Positions 1-12,169 are shown, numbered from the stretch's first letter. The stretch is DNA of 64,000 nucleotides from Onthophagus taurus (GCF_036711975.1 NC_091972.1:11041001-11105000); one strand, 5' to 3'. The notes: a model not told the origin generated them from the sequence alone. Numbers and translations: made by a program.

Positions 1-1478
1 TACAATTTAGGTACTAATGACCACCCCCTAGGAGAAATTTCAATAAAAGTTAACGATAACACATATCACGTTGTAAGATTTAAAAGAATTGGATCAAATT
101 CAACTTTGCAAGTCGACGATTATAACGTCCAATTTAGTTATCCAAGTGGTATTTATTAATGTAATTGTTTTAAATGATAATTAAATTGAAAATTGTAGGT
201 CATCAATTACAAGTGTTTAACAGCCAATCTCAAATTCAAATTGGTGGTAAATGGAGTAAAGGAAAATCAAGAATTGAACGACCTTTCTCCGGTATAATAG
301 CTGGAGTTGTAGTTAATGGTATGAGAATACTTGATTTAGCGGCTGAAAAAGATATTCACACCTCCATTAGAGGAGATGTACAATTAATGACTGGAATTGG
401 TATCATGGAAGTACAAGAACCGTTTCAAAAAATGCAACAGGTTAAAATTAATTCAAAAAATATTTAAGTATTAATTTAAAATTTTAGACTCCTGCTTCTG
501 GATTTCCTGGTGTCATGGATGACTTAGTATTTAGTGGAGCTGGCTCGGGATGTAACAATGAGGATGATGAAGACGAATGTCCGCCTTTGCCAGAAAACGG
601 TTCTGGAGATGACGATTTAATAACTCCAGTTTATGTTCCTTCAACTCGCCCCCCAGCCACAACAAAACCGGCTACAAAAAGTCCAGAATCAAATTGTGAC
701 GATGAAGATTGCGGATTTGGTGGATCCGGATCAGGTGAACTTACAACCGAAGAAAATAAAGAAACTACTGCTTCTGAAAATTCAACACAACAAGGAAGCA
801 GCACAAGCTTAGGTAATTAAAACATATAAGAAATTTTTTTTCAAATTGAAAGAAAATTTTCTTGTAGATACATCATCATCACTATCATCTTCATCTTCCT
901 CTTCATCATCTCAAACCACCGGAAGTGACTCAACTTCAATAAGTACATATCCAACAGATGGACCATCGTCTCCAACGACAAACTTCCAGTCGTCGTCATC
1001 ATTGAATCCATCATCATCCGGGACGAGTTCTTCCTCCTCTTCATCAACCACTTCAACAACAGTAACCGAACCATCTGTAACAACACCGACAACTTACCGA
1101 ATTCCAGAACCTACCATAAGAACCATGCCTGAATACATTCCAAATACAAGACCAACAAAGAAACCCGAAAGAATTCATTCAGAAATGTCCGAAATCGTAG
1201 CTTTAATAATCGGAATAATAGCTGGCGCCCTTATAGCAGTTATCCTAATTATTTTAGTGATATTAAAATTTAAATCGAGGAGCGATAGGTCATATAAAGT
1301 CGACGATGGGAAAGGTTATCAACAAGGACCGAACGCTTCTTTATTAGGAGCCACAAGTAGCACAACTGTACAAACTCAATATCAAGTGAATGGAGCCCTT
1401 AGAAATGGTGCGGAGAAAAATGGTCAAATGCAAAAGAAGAAACGCGAAAGTAAAGATATTAAAGAGTGGTACGTTTAG
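1..1478 (+). CDS. Nrx-1: Neurexin-1, C-terminal part (last LNS domain, stalk, TM, PDZ ligand)
   Basis: Presynaptic adhesion receptor, the 3' end only; the gene starts left of the window. Four coding pieces fit by splice sites: 1-148, 199-440, 488-812 and 868-1478, with introns of only 46 to 55 bp. The first two encode the end of the last laminin-G/LNS domain (motifs YHVVRF, STLQVD, IQIGGKW, FSGIIAGVVVNG, as in vertebrate neurexin). The third is an acidic linker with DDEDC and GSGSG. The fourth is a Ser/Thr-rich stalk, one membrane segment (about VALIIGIIAGALIAVILI) and a roughly 80-residue basic tail ending KDIKEWYV. The terminal EWYV is the class II PDZ ligand typical of insect neurexin-1, known to bind CASK/Mint-type scaffolds. 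The stop is at 1476-1478. Identity is secure from the LNS homology and the tail. The long Ser run in the fourth exon is low-complexity, so its length may vary. Confidence 0.95.
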
Positions 1479-3544
1479 AATTTGAATCGAACGGTTCGGT
1501 TTCTAATTTATTGTTATTGGATGACTGTGACTCCGAGCCATTAAAAAAAAAGTTCTTATTTTCGGGTTTAATTGTCCCGGTATTTAAACTAAAAAAGTGA
1601 TAAAAATACGTTTCGTGTTAATCTTCAGACTATTTCTCGAGGACGATTGATTCTCGACGTGAAAATATCCCCTTATTAATAGTATGCGTTTGAATGTACG
1701 ATTTAATTATTCCCTTTTATTGATTAGATTGCTCACAACAAGTTATATATTATAACACGTGTGTACAGAAGAATCTTCCGTACTCTTGTACTATTTACAA
1801 TAAAAAATTTATTATTAGTTGTGTAGGTTCGTATGGCTGGAATCTTTCGATGAGAAATTGATGTATATCGATAACTTGTAATATGCGTCACCTTTCCGCA
1901 ATCAAACATGCACTTAACGTTTGATATCATCTTCTAACACGGCGATGTGATGGAGATAAAATAACATGATTTAACAAAGTTAACAGCAAAACAAACGGAT
2001 AAACTGTAAGCCTTAATACTTACTAATAATAATAAGGAATTATTATGTAATTGCATTATTAGGTATGTATAAACTGATGTTGCCTGTAAATAATAAATAA
2101 CAATAATATTAATGGAATTAAGTTTATAATTTAAATTACAACAATCCATCTAAGACATAATAATAATATTTAATTTATGGTTCACTCTCAATTTATACAC
2201 ACCTTAATAATATATAAACATCATTAATACACCCCCAAAGCCGAAGTTGACAAAATTAACTTAATAAATCGACATGTAGTGTTACATTTCAAGATAAAAT
2301 ATAAAATTGCACACATCATTTAATTAAAATCTAAGCTTAGTTGTATTTGATTTTAAGAAAAAGTTACTTGTTAAGAAGTTAAACGCATAATTTCGCAAAT
2401 TACAATCTACAAACTAATAAAAACGGATTCACAAAAAAATCATTTAATAAAAATGAATTAATAGCTTAAGACTGTTGAAATCATATCATATTTTGATCGC
2501 AATAAAAAAAAATAAGAAAAAAAACGATTTAAAAAAATCTAAATCACCATTCATCGCCAGCGTAAATTCTCTCGCTAAAAGAAGAAACGAAACGATTTTT
2601 TTAAATAAAAATCGATCGCGTTTAGTAACCGGTATTTTTCTATAAATAAGTTTCCTTTTTCGAGTATACATATTATACATACTTAGATAGTGAATTTAAC
2701 CGACATTATATTCACTAAGAAATAGCAATATTGGTCATAGCGCGCTGTTAAACGTATACATATATGATGAGAAGGCCGTTTAGTTCTCGACTACTTAGTC
2801 GTTACAATTCTTGTGTATAAAGTATACGTAGTCGTAGCGTTTTATATTATACTTTTTGAATTTTGTTAGAGTTAAAATAAAATGACGTATATTTGAATGT
2901 TAATTGATTGATTTTTTATTACCTCTTCAAAAAAATTTATATTTACTTCTTGTGTCATAAAACTATACTCGTTTACAATAACAATTAATATAATAAAACT
3001 TGCACTTTATAAATATTGTAAGTGTTAAAATGAATAGTTGAGACATCTATATAACAGGTGGAGTTTCATTCTCAGGTGAAATATGAGTTAGAAACCGACA
3101 GACGATGATAATATCAACCCAATTCACAAAAATTTCTATTCATGGAAACACCTGGTTGTATATTTCATTTATTAGAAGATATGTTTCGGCACATTTCAAA
3201 CATTTTTTTGACGATGGCTTATAGGACATAATTGAAAATGAAACTAAGAAATATGCCGAACTGCAGCCAAGAACATCATCAAATGCATGGTACTTCTATA
3301 AATCACATTTACATTGTATACAAGTTATCGTAAACAAACCCGAGAAATAAATGTATTGGCCTTCAAATGAATTGATTCCAACTCCAATTTTTCCCAGATT
3401 TGTGTCATAAAGATTGTATACTCAAATAAACCAGAACTTACATTTTGCAAACTACGAAAATCAGCTACAGGTAGTTGTTATCTCTATTCTATCCCTATCT
3501 CAAATTTTTCTTGAAAAAAACCTTTTAGAGCAGATATTAATCCT
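1479..3544 (+). other. Neurexin 3' UTR and intergenic DNA
   Basis: No coding sequence was recognised here. The stretch is A+T-rich with homopolymer runs. A canonical AATAAA lies at 2876-2881 and could end a 1.4-kb neurexin 3' UTR, which would fit the long 3' UTRs of neuronal insect genes, but nothing in the sequence proves the cleavage site. From about 2900 to the foldback element I see only unique A+T-rich DNA. Confidence 0.4.
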
Positions 3545-5056
3545 TGTCTCACCGACGGCATTGGATGCATGCACATCATCAATTTGGTATTATATATTTA
3601 AAAACCGTCTCTCAAAACCGTTGATCTCATCTGGGTTGATGCATTTCTAATGCATGTACAGGATGCATTAGAGATTTTGAGATATTATCACAATTTTCGT
3701 TTTTTTAAATGGAAACAACCACTGATTATTTGCTTAATAAATTCGTTATTTTTTTCTGATTACAAAAATATAGGGTTCGACAGGTCTATTTCTTATTGTT
3801 TTAGAGTAAAACTAAAAATAAACTTTTCTTTTAGTGTCGTGGAAGAAATTAAATTTACAGTTTCCTGTAAATTACGATTCTATAACTAAAAATTAAAAAA
3901 AAAACATATTTCTGATATTTGAAACAAATATATTTGTTGAACTGTTTAATTTATATATGTTTTACACAAAAGTTGGAATAGATTGCATTATTTCACATTT
4001 TTTATTACGATTTAATATTATTTCTAAATGACTTTTTTTAATTCAAATAAACATAGCAACATTTGTTTGTATTCAAAAATTTTCTGAAGTATCACTTTCA
4101 CTTTAAAACTCCTGTTTTTAAGATGAATTACGAAAATTTTGAAAAGTTTAACATGTTAGAATGTTACATATTAAAAAAATTATTTGTTTTTAAATACCAG
4201 AAGTTATCTTCTAATTTAATTGTTAACTTTTTAGATTTTACCTATCGCCCCGTAACTTACAGGAAACTGTAAATTTAATTTCGTCGACGACACTAGATGG
4301 AAATTTTATAAAAAAAGTTTAATTTTAGCTTTATTCTAAAACAATAAGAAATAGACCTGTCGAACCCTATATTTTTGTAATCAGAAAAAAATAACGAATT
4401 TAATAAGCGAATAATCAGTGGTTGTTTCCATTTAAAAAAACAAAAATTCTCATGATATCTCAAAATCTAAAACCGAAAAATTTTTTTTGACTATGTCATG
4501 AAGTTCTCTGTAATAAAGTGTCCATATAATGTCGTAGTTATAATACTCCACCTATAATAATAACCAAGATAATTGCACTTATTGGTTTTACGATATTTTC
4601 AATTTTGGCCTCTAGGGGAAAAACAAAAGACGATAGCGCTATGAGGTTTTCGGGATTAGCAGTTTCTCGAAAAACGAGATCATGACATATAAGCTACTTT
4701 TTTTCTAACTCTTATAGTTTCCGAGTTAGCCTATTCGGACATCGAATTTGAACCATCCGCTTGCTGGTTTTACGATATTTTCAATTTTAGCCTCTAGCGG
4801 AAAAACAAAAGACGATAGCGCTATGAGGTTTTCGGCATTAGCAGTTTCTCGAAAAACGAGATCATGACATGTAAGCTACTTTTTTTCTAACTCTTATACT
4901 TTCCGAGTTAGCCTATTCGGACATCGAATTTGAACCACCCTGTACATGCATTAGAAATGCATCAACCCAGATGAGATCAACGGTTTTGAGAGACGGTTTT
5001 TAAATATATAATACCAAATTGATGATGTGCATGCATCCAATGCCGTCTGTGAGACA
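3545..5056. mobile_element. Foldback (long inverted repeat) DNA element with an insert in its right arm
   Basis: Two long arms are reverse complements. The left arm, about 3545-3880, pairs with the right arm, split as about 4250-4472 and 4937-5056. The outer ends read TGTCTCACCGACGGC on the left and TGTCTCACAGACGGC (reverse complement) on the right. Shared landmarks include GGATGCATGCACATCATC near the ends and TAGGGTTCGACAGGTC deeper in each arm. The spacer of about 370 bp carries no recognisable gene. The right arm is broken by about 460 bp of foreign sequence (4473-4936). No target-site duplication could be assigned with confidence. This is a non-autonomous foldback or long-TIR MITE; its superfamily is not evident. 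Confidence 0.8.
4585..4940. repeat. Two-copy 181-bp tandem repeat inside the foldback element
   Basis: Two direct copies begin at about 4585 and 4766 (181-bp step), each starting GGTTTTACGATATTTTCAAT and containing AGACGATAGCGCTATGAGG and ATTCGGACATCGAATTTGAA. They differ at a few scattered positions. They sit within the block that interrupts the right arm of the foldback element, so they arrived after it. No coding potential was seen. Confidence 0.75.
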
Positions 5057-5361
5057 TGTAAGTAAATAGAATATTCGTGCAAAATAATTTGATATTAAAA
5101 TAGAATTATTTAAGTGTTTGCCTAACCTAATGGGTAGAGACGATGGTATAAGAAATATAAGCAAACACAATCATCCGCAGATTATTTTAAAGAAGCTCCA
5201 GAAAATCAGTTGCCCCCACAAAGCACCCAACGATCCGGCGGCATGACATCGTCAGCTCGATAAGTAAATAAGGCCCTTTTGGCAGTTTTCTTTCACCCGT
5301 GCCATATTGTTCATGCTTGTTATAAACGACAGGGGATTGTGGGGGGGTAGCCTCATTTAAA

Positions 5362-5520
5362 TTTCCCGCCAAAAAGAGGGTTCGGAGAATGCTGTGTTCT
5401 GATTGGGCCACCCTGCCCGCGCGCACCCCGCATCCTAATATCTAACCGGTAAGCCAAACCAAACGTTTTGTGTCCGGATCCGGATGTATATAAGGCCTTA
5501 AATCTTATGGGATTTTCGTC
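5362..5520 (+). promoter_or_regulatory. Orphan promoter-like island: E2F site, inverted CCAAT, TATA box
   Basis: A locally G+C-rich patch contains TTTCCCGCCAAA at 5362-5373 (the reverse strand reads TTTGGCGGGAAA, the textbook E2F site), ATTGG (inverted CCAAT) at 5402-5406, a GC-rich stretch CCCGCGCGCACCCC, and TATATAAG at 5487-5494. Order and spacing suit transcription to the right from about 5518. No protein-coding gene follows on the + strand; Vps35 ends here from the other direction. It could drive a non-coding RNA, be a relic of a lost S-phase gene, or belong to a mobile element. Confidence 0.4.
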
Positions 5521-6309
5521 CAAAACGCACATAGCTATACTACTCACACTTAACACTTTAATTAACTCATATTATTATTTGGGATTAATTTAACATTTTT
5601 GTATCGCGTTTTTGTGAGGTGGACATAAAATATGTGTGGTTTTGATAAACTGGGGTGAAAGTGCATACATACTTCACAATTTGCAATTCATTCTATCTAT
5701 TCGTAAACGTTACAACTCCGTCACAATGTTGATAAGATTATTATAACTATATACTCGAATTAATGATTATGTCCATATATTTTAGAAGTATATAGTTTGG
5801 CTCATATGTCTGCTTTAAAAAGAAAAATCTCAATTTTCTTTTTTAACATTTATTGATAACATAGCTTAAAGGTGTATAAAGCAATATAATTAACAAAGAA
5901 AGAGTATAGATAAAGGACGAAAATGTAACTAAAATGATCATGTAAAGCCCACCTAAATTTGTCGTTTTCTAAAAAAAAAAATAGAAATTAATTTTAAATC
6001 TACGACTGTACGAGTGCCCTATTTTAATCAATATAAATATTTCAAACTTTGATGATATGATAAAGTTAACTATACACCTTCAAATGAAACGAATTACCAA
6101 TGTTACAAATCAAAAATTTAGGAAGAGGAAAATTAAATTACCATGATTTCTTTTTGATGTTGTTTGTTCGTGCTTATAAAATACGATAACGAATCTAAAT
6201 ATAAATAACAGATTTCGAGTAAACGGCATAGATACATGTTCCAGAATATACACTTAAAAATATCTACAGCTTTTAAAAAGAAAAAAAATACTTACTCGAT
6301 TAGTAGGAC
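5521..6309. other. Vps35 3' flank, no gene seen
   Basis: A+T-rich DNA between the orphan promoter and the Vps35 stop codon. It probably contains the Vps35 3' UTR, transcribed leftwards. No ORF, structural RNA or repeat was recognised. Confidence 0.35.
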
Positions 6310-9300
6310 TTAAATTTCTAAACCTTCGTACGAAGGTCCATCCGCTTCCGCGCATTCTATCCTAGACCTTAAATGATCCAATGTGTTATTAAAATGCTTT
6401 TGTATTTGTTCGGTTTCTTCTGAACTTTCAACGTTGGGCAGTTCCTCTTTTATCTTCGATATAACTTGATTGAGTAATTGTATGCTCACTTCTTCATTTT
6501 TCTTCTCGTAGAAATACACGTAATGGTTCATCAATTCCACAAATAACTGAACTTGCACCCCATTATCCATGCATTGACTCGCTATACGTATACCTTTTTT
6601 AAGACAATCCACAACACGTTTACCGTCATGCATTTCTTCTCGATTCGGACCCTGTTTTTTACCACTCCAAAACAAGTGTGAACACGTCGCCACCCCCCTA
6701 CATTGATCAGGTTTTTTCAACAACTTACTAGCAGCCAGCGCACATTGCGTTCGAAGCGGTTCCGCATTTTCATCCGAGAAACAACTTATTTGTTCTAACG
6801 TGCCAACAATCAAAGTAATCGCGGCCAATTGTGCTTTTGAATCCGGAATTTCATCTTCGTACAGAGAAAACGCTTGAGTGAAAAATTCGTATGCTACCGT
6901 TTCATGATTTTCAAACGCAATTTGATCTATCGCCAAAGCACCTTGTAGGAACAACCTAAGTGGAAGTTCAGCTAATTCCGCTTTAACTAATGCTGTAATT
7001 GTCGAATGACAAAATTGGAAAATCTTTTGACATTTTTTCTCCCACATATCATCCTCTTTTTTTATTTCTTTATATTTATAAACCAATTGGTATGCTTGAA
7101 ACACCAAGGGGGGTAATGTATGTTTTAAACGCTTTGGATCACCAGCTCCAAGAATCTAAATAGAAAATAATTGGTGTTATAAATGTTGCTAAAGTTTTTG
7201 CCATAATTTATTGTAATTGAATCGCTGAGTGCAGAAAGGATACAAGTCAGTATTAAGGCCATTTTGAATTGAAGGCCATTGAGCGTAGAAAGGGTATAAG
7301 TCAATGACTTGTATCTCTTCATGCATTTCGGAGAACGCGCATCGTGTAGTGCGCAGTTTTCGTGATTCTGACATGTTGTACGTCAGTTAAAAGTGTGTAT
7401 TTTTGAAATTATGGGGAAATTAACTGGGACTAAATAGTAAGTTCATTTATCGCACGTAAAAGATAGTTTAAAGTTAGGTACAATTTTTATTAGTGTTAAG
7501 GGCAAAGACTATGTTAATTATCAGGGTTCTGTTGTTGCTGCTAAGTGTGTTGGAACTTCTTGTCATTGTAAACTACAGTGTTTTAAGAAAATCGATGATC
7601 ACTAGCAGTTAGAAATTTTTACGAGGTTCTATAATTTAGCGACTAAAGATGAGCAAGATCTGTATTTAGAACGTTGTCCGCGGACAAATACAAACAGCAA
7701 GACAGAAGAATTGCGTAATTCGACATTTAAATATTACGTTTTGATAATGAATGAAAGACGAATGATATGTAAAAATGCGTTTTTTAAGCTTACATTCAAT
7801 AAGTAATAAAAGATTACAGCGCCTTCAGCAATTATTACAAAAAGGCATGACACCTAAAGATAAAAGAGAGAAACAGACTAGTACTAATGCGATAAGTATG
7901 TATTCAATGTGTATAAGTGCTGTAACTATGTATTCAATGTTTCAACAAAAATTTCCAAATACTAAAATGAAATACGAATATTATAATAAACTATTCAGAG
8001 AAGATTTTGATCTTAAATTTGGTAGGCAGTAAATTTAGTAGATACATGTTGCACGTGCGAAAAACGTTCAATAAAAATAAAGAGTAAAAGTCTAAGAGAA
8101 AATGTTAAACGAGTTGCTGTGGCAGAAATGATTATCCTTAAAAGACGTAGCAAAAAGTTTTATACGACTTTACAGGAATCAACAACACTATCAAAAGAAA
8201 ATAATAATGTTGTAGCATTAGTTTTCGACTACATGCAAAATTTGCAACTACCAAAAATTCCTGTACAGGGTGGCCAAATTGGGCACTTTTAAAGGGAAAC
8301 TTCTATTTCTATAAGAGATAGAGGAAAAATGATATCAGTGTCTGAGGCTCGATTTTTTTAAGAAACTTAATGGCGAAAATCGCATATTGATATCTCTTAC
8401 GGTTTCAGAGATACAGGCTGTTTTTCAATTTCGAAAAATCGTCATAAAAATTTTTTCAAAGCAACCTTTTATGTAGAATTCGATGGAATAAGTTAGCTTT
8501 CCCTCAAAGCAATATTTTAGCAGTTATTGACATAAAAATAATTTTTTTAAATGGAACACCCTATATATTTTTGCAAATTCGGCGAAGCATAAAATTATTA
8601 TAAAAATTGAGCCTCAGACACTGATATCATTTTTCCCCTCTCTCTTATAGAAAGAGGAGTGTCCCTTTAAAAGTGTCCAATTTGGCCCACCCCGTACAGG
8701 ATCTCTTTTATTTAAGGTAATTAAGCGTCAATTTGTTCTGTATTCATAACATGACGACAGGTGAAGTTGTGTATTTTATATATCATGAGGGTAACGCCAA
8801 AAAGGGGCGCAATGGAGTATGTTCTTTTCTGTATCAATATAATGAAAATTATACAGGGTCACTGATATGTATGGAAACGGTCAGTTATCTCCTAAAGTAA
8901 GATAGGTAGTAAAAAATGTTGAGATACAAAAGTGAGTGTTTTTTAAAACCTATTACAATAAAGACAAATTAAGTATACAGGGTCAGTCAAAAAGTTATGA
9001 CGAAACAAAATTACGTTTTCTCTAATGGAACAGCCTGTATATTATTCATGTAACACATAATAGACCTTAACTTAACCGTTTTCCAGATATCAAGCTTTTA
9101 AAAATTTACGAATTTATCTAATTAGGGACGTAATTTAACTTTGGGTGCAAATTATTTAACTATTTTTGTATTTTTGACATGTGTTATGTCACTACGTTGC
9201 TATGGAGATCGACTAAAATATTTTTGTGTAATTTATAAGAGTGATTTTCAAAGTTCAATATCTCGAAAACGGTTAAGTTTAGGTTTACGATTTTTTCTAC

Positions 9301-12169
9301 ATGAATTTTGTTTAGAATTTCGAGATAAACCGAAATATGGAATAGTATACAGAGTGTTTCATTAAAGAAAACACAACTTGGTTTCGTCATAACTTTTTGA
9401 CTGACCCTGTATACTTAATTTGTCTTTATTGTAATAGATTCTAAAAAACACTAAAACTTTTGTATCTTAAGATTTTTTGCTAGCTATCTTACTTTACTAT
9501 ACGTGATAATGTAAAAGAGTTACACTTGTTCAGTGACAACTTTCCTGGTCAGAACAAAAATAACACTCTTATCCTAATGTGTCTTTATTTAACAGATACA
9601 GATAGATTTTGACAATATAGAACAATACTTTCCTATTAGAGGACACTCATTTCTACCTTGTGATAGAGATTTTTCCCACATTAAACGAAAACTCTACAAC
9701 AGTACCTAGAGATAATAGCAAACTCTACTTCAAAACAGATAGTCATGATTGACCTAATAGATGGAAAGGATATTATAAATTTCAAAGACTGGTGGCCCAA
9801 ACTGTTTAGAAAGACTGCTGTTTCTGTGAAAACTTCTAGAAGAGGTATAGACAAGGCAAACAGAGTACCATTCAACATTAGCAAGTTCTGTAATGGAATC
9901 ATATTTAGCACTTTTTGTTTGAAATTATCCAACAATATAACTGGCCCAATGCAACTGTGCCATGATTTGGAATGAAATTTTTGATTGGCCTACCATAGAA
10001 TAAGAAAATGTATCTTTGAGTTGGTATTTATCATTGTAAGTTTAGTTTTTGTTCTTGTATTTAGTTGAATAAACTGTTTCTTGAAAAATATCCCTCTTTT
10101 TATTAACTTTTGAGTTGACTGCAGAAAGGGTATAAGATTTTGATAATTAAATCTTACTAAAAATTAATTACACAAATTTATTTTTATGATCTATGGCACA
10201 AACAACTAATAATAGTTGATATTTTTACTAGCCAGAAAAAAAGTTTGCAAGAATAAAGCCCATATTTAAAAAATAATTTTTTTTCCATTTTTCTCAAAAC
10301 TAAGTTTTATTGACATATATCCTTTCTGCAATTAGTGATTCCATTACAGAAACACAACAAAACAATTCTTACCTTTCTTGCAGCAACCAATATTAAATAT
10401 TGTTGATCAGGTGAATCAGATTTAAATTGATGAACAAATCTGGCTAATAAACTTTGTTCTTCTGATAATTCCTCTAAATCTATTTCCCCATTTGGTTGAT
10501 CTGGTTGATAAGTAATCAAAGTAGAAACCAAATTCAAAGCTTGTTCAACTTCTTCTTGTGTAGGGATGATTGTTTCACTTTCCAACGCATTATTCAAAAT
10601 GTAAATACTCAATGTTTTCCTTCCATTATAATCTAAATGTTGCATCAAAGCAGCATAATGTTGTAACCTCAAAACTGTTAATAAATTATTGTAATGATCC
10701 AAAGGAATTTTTAAAAGTTTCGACAATTCCCTGGCCACCATTGAATTTGATTCAAGCCTTTCAAGACCAAGTCTATGAAAAACTTCAACTGTTGTTAACA
10801 TAACTTTATCGATGTATTCTACTATGGTGGGGTAACACTTTAAGGCCAAGTTAACAAGGGCGACTTGTAAAGCAACCATGTCTTCGTGAAGTAGATATTG
10901 TCGATTTGAGATTATTGAAGCTACTTGATCAGAGAAGACTTCAAAAAGTTGAATCTCTGTTGGAAATACGCTTTGATTTCCTACTAATCCTACCGTTTCT
11001 GTCGTCGCATTTAAACCAATTGAATCAGATCTTTGACTATAATTAGCAAGTCTATCCATCAAACTAATAACAATATTTTTAACATTAACACCAGGTTCAA
11101 GTTCTGCACAAGATTTTAAAAAGGGGTTTAATGTTTGTATATGAAACTCATCAGGAAAAACCTGAATAATACATTCCATCAAATATTCTTGTGCAATAGC
11201 ATCTTTACAGCTTACAACTTGTTCCAAAATTCCAGGTAAAACTAATTTTTGATATTTCTCCAATGTGACAGACTCCAATTGGCTTAATCGCACCAAATTC
11301 GTCCCAACCAAAATCCGCAATTCCTCCCTTTCTTTCTCGCGATGTTGTCTCTCCCTTGAATGTCCTTGATGTTGCATCCTAACCCAAAGCTTATTCATTT
11401 CCGCAAAATTCATTAAAACAAAATCAACTGAATCTTTAACATTTCCTTCTGGAATATCTTCATTATCCAACTCAGGAACGTCTGGCAAAACATTTCTTGT
11501 ACATTGCAAAAGATAATTACGAAGAAATAAACCCCTCAAAGGATGTTGAACACCCCTACACATTTCTACCAGATCTTTCAACAAATCCCTTCGTAAATTA
11601 TTGTTTGATTTGATGTAAACTAATCCCACTGTTATTAAAAGGTACAATCTAGGCACGATATTACCAGCATACTGTACCAATTCGTATAAATCAGATACTT
11701 TTCGACCTTTTTGGAATTCATCTAATAAGTAGACTTCTAAATGTCTTAATTCATCTGTTATTGCCATATCTATAAGAATCAATAAATAATTAATAATAAT
11801 AATAAGAATTATACATTATAAGTGATTACTACTTACATAATTCATAATAACTTTTAGGCGATAACAAAGAAGTTCTTAACTCCCCAAGCATAGCACTAGC
11901 ATATTTAAGTGCTTCCATAAGCTTGATCTTATCCAAACATCGTTTCATTTGAAAAGCTTGTGCTTTTACAGTACTCAGAGCTTCATCAAGAAGCTTTTCC
12001 TGTTCCTCAACAGGAGATAACTGCTGAGGTGTGGTAGGCTGAAAATTCGAAAAGTTGATACGTAAAAACGACGATATCAAAGGCTTATCTAAGATTTCCG
12101 CGGGTAAAAACCTTTATGAACGAAATGAGGTATTTTATGTGAAGATTTTAATGTAAATGTACGTACCAT
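6310..12169 (-). CDS. Vps35: Vacuolar protein sorting-associated protein 35 (retromer core)
   Basis: Core alpha-solenoid of the retromer, which with Vps26 and Vps29 recycles membrane cargo from endosomes to the Golgi or plasma membrane. Coding exons from the 5' end: 12169-12167 (only the ATG), 12038-11837, 11769-10373 and 7155-6310; together 815 residues, close to the human 796. Diagnostic blocks: [10 protein letters not shown] and [16 protein letters not shown] near the N-terminus, [20 protein letters not shown], then the PRLYLL motif that contacts Vps26, the stretch from [20 protein letters not shown], and the C-terminal [17 protein letters not shown]. The frame is conserved across every junction. 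Two oddities: the first coding exon contributes only its start codon, and the last intron is 3.2 kb, filled by a transposon, while the others are about 67 and 128 bp. The Vps29-binding C-terminal half looks intact, so a working gene is expected. Confidence 0.96.
8268..8693. mobile_element. MITE 1, 426 bp, nested in the intronic transposon
   Basis: Inverted ends read GGGTGGCCAAATTGGGCAC on the left and the near complement of it on the right. The arms extend about 100 bp and share GATATCAGTGTCTGAGGC. The element is flanked by GTACA on both sides (8263-8267 and 8694-8698). Dropping the element and one GTACA copy leaves an open transposase reading of P-V-Q-D-L-F-Y-L, so the duplication and boundaries are well supported. 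It is non-coding and non-autonomous. Confidence 0.85.
8857..9505. mobile_element. MITE 2, long palindromic element nested in the same transposon
   Basis: Arms at about 8896-9055 and 9345-9500 are reverse complements, sharing CAGGGTCAGTCAAAAAGTTA and ACAATAAAGACAAATTAAG. The left arm extends a further 40 bp outward (starting CAGGGTCACTG) with no match on the right, so the right end is truncated. It interrupts the transposase between the blocks NGVCSF and LFSDNFPGQ. The arms contain an internal copy of the end motif CAGGGTC, so it may be a compound of two related MITEs. Confidence 0.75.

Larger units (their letters stand above)
7212..10348 (+). mobile_element. Decayed DNA transposon in the Vps35 intron, insect transposase-like family
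   Basis: Imperfect terminal repeats of about 30 bp match at 7212-7249 and (inverted) 10311-10348, sharing TGTAAT, GAATC and GCAGAAAGGATA. Between them, in several frames on the + strand, lie pieces of a widespread but poorly named insect transposase-like protein: CKNAFF, then [44 protein letters not shown] with [29 protein letters not shown] and LYFKTDSHD. Many stops and frame changes plus two nested MITEs show that it is dead. An AATAAA at about 10067 may be its own polyadenylation signal. Copies of GCAGAAAGGGTATAAG also lie inside each end (about 7284 and 10121) in direct orientation. I know the motif set from uncharacterised insect proteins but cannot assign a superfamily. Confidence 0.75.

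Noticed and set aside
841-1092. Met/Leu-rich minus-strand open frame
   Set aside because: It is the shadow of the Ser-rich neurexin stalk exon on the other strand.
5187-5556. Two minus-strand open frames in the G+C-rich island
   Set aside because: Openness follows from base composition; promoter motifs explain the region better and no protein motif is present.
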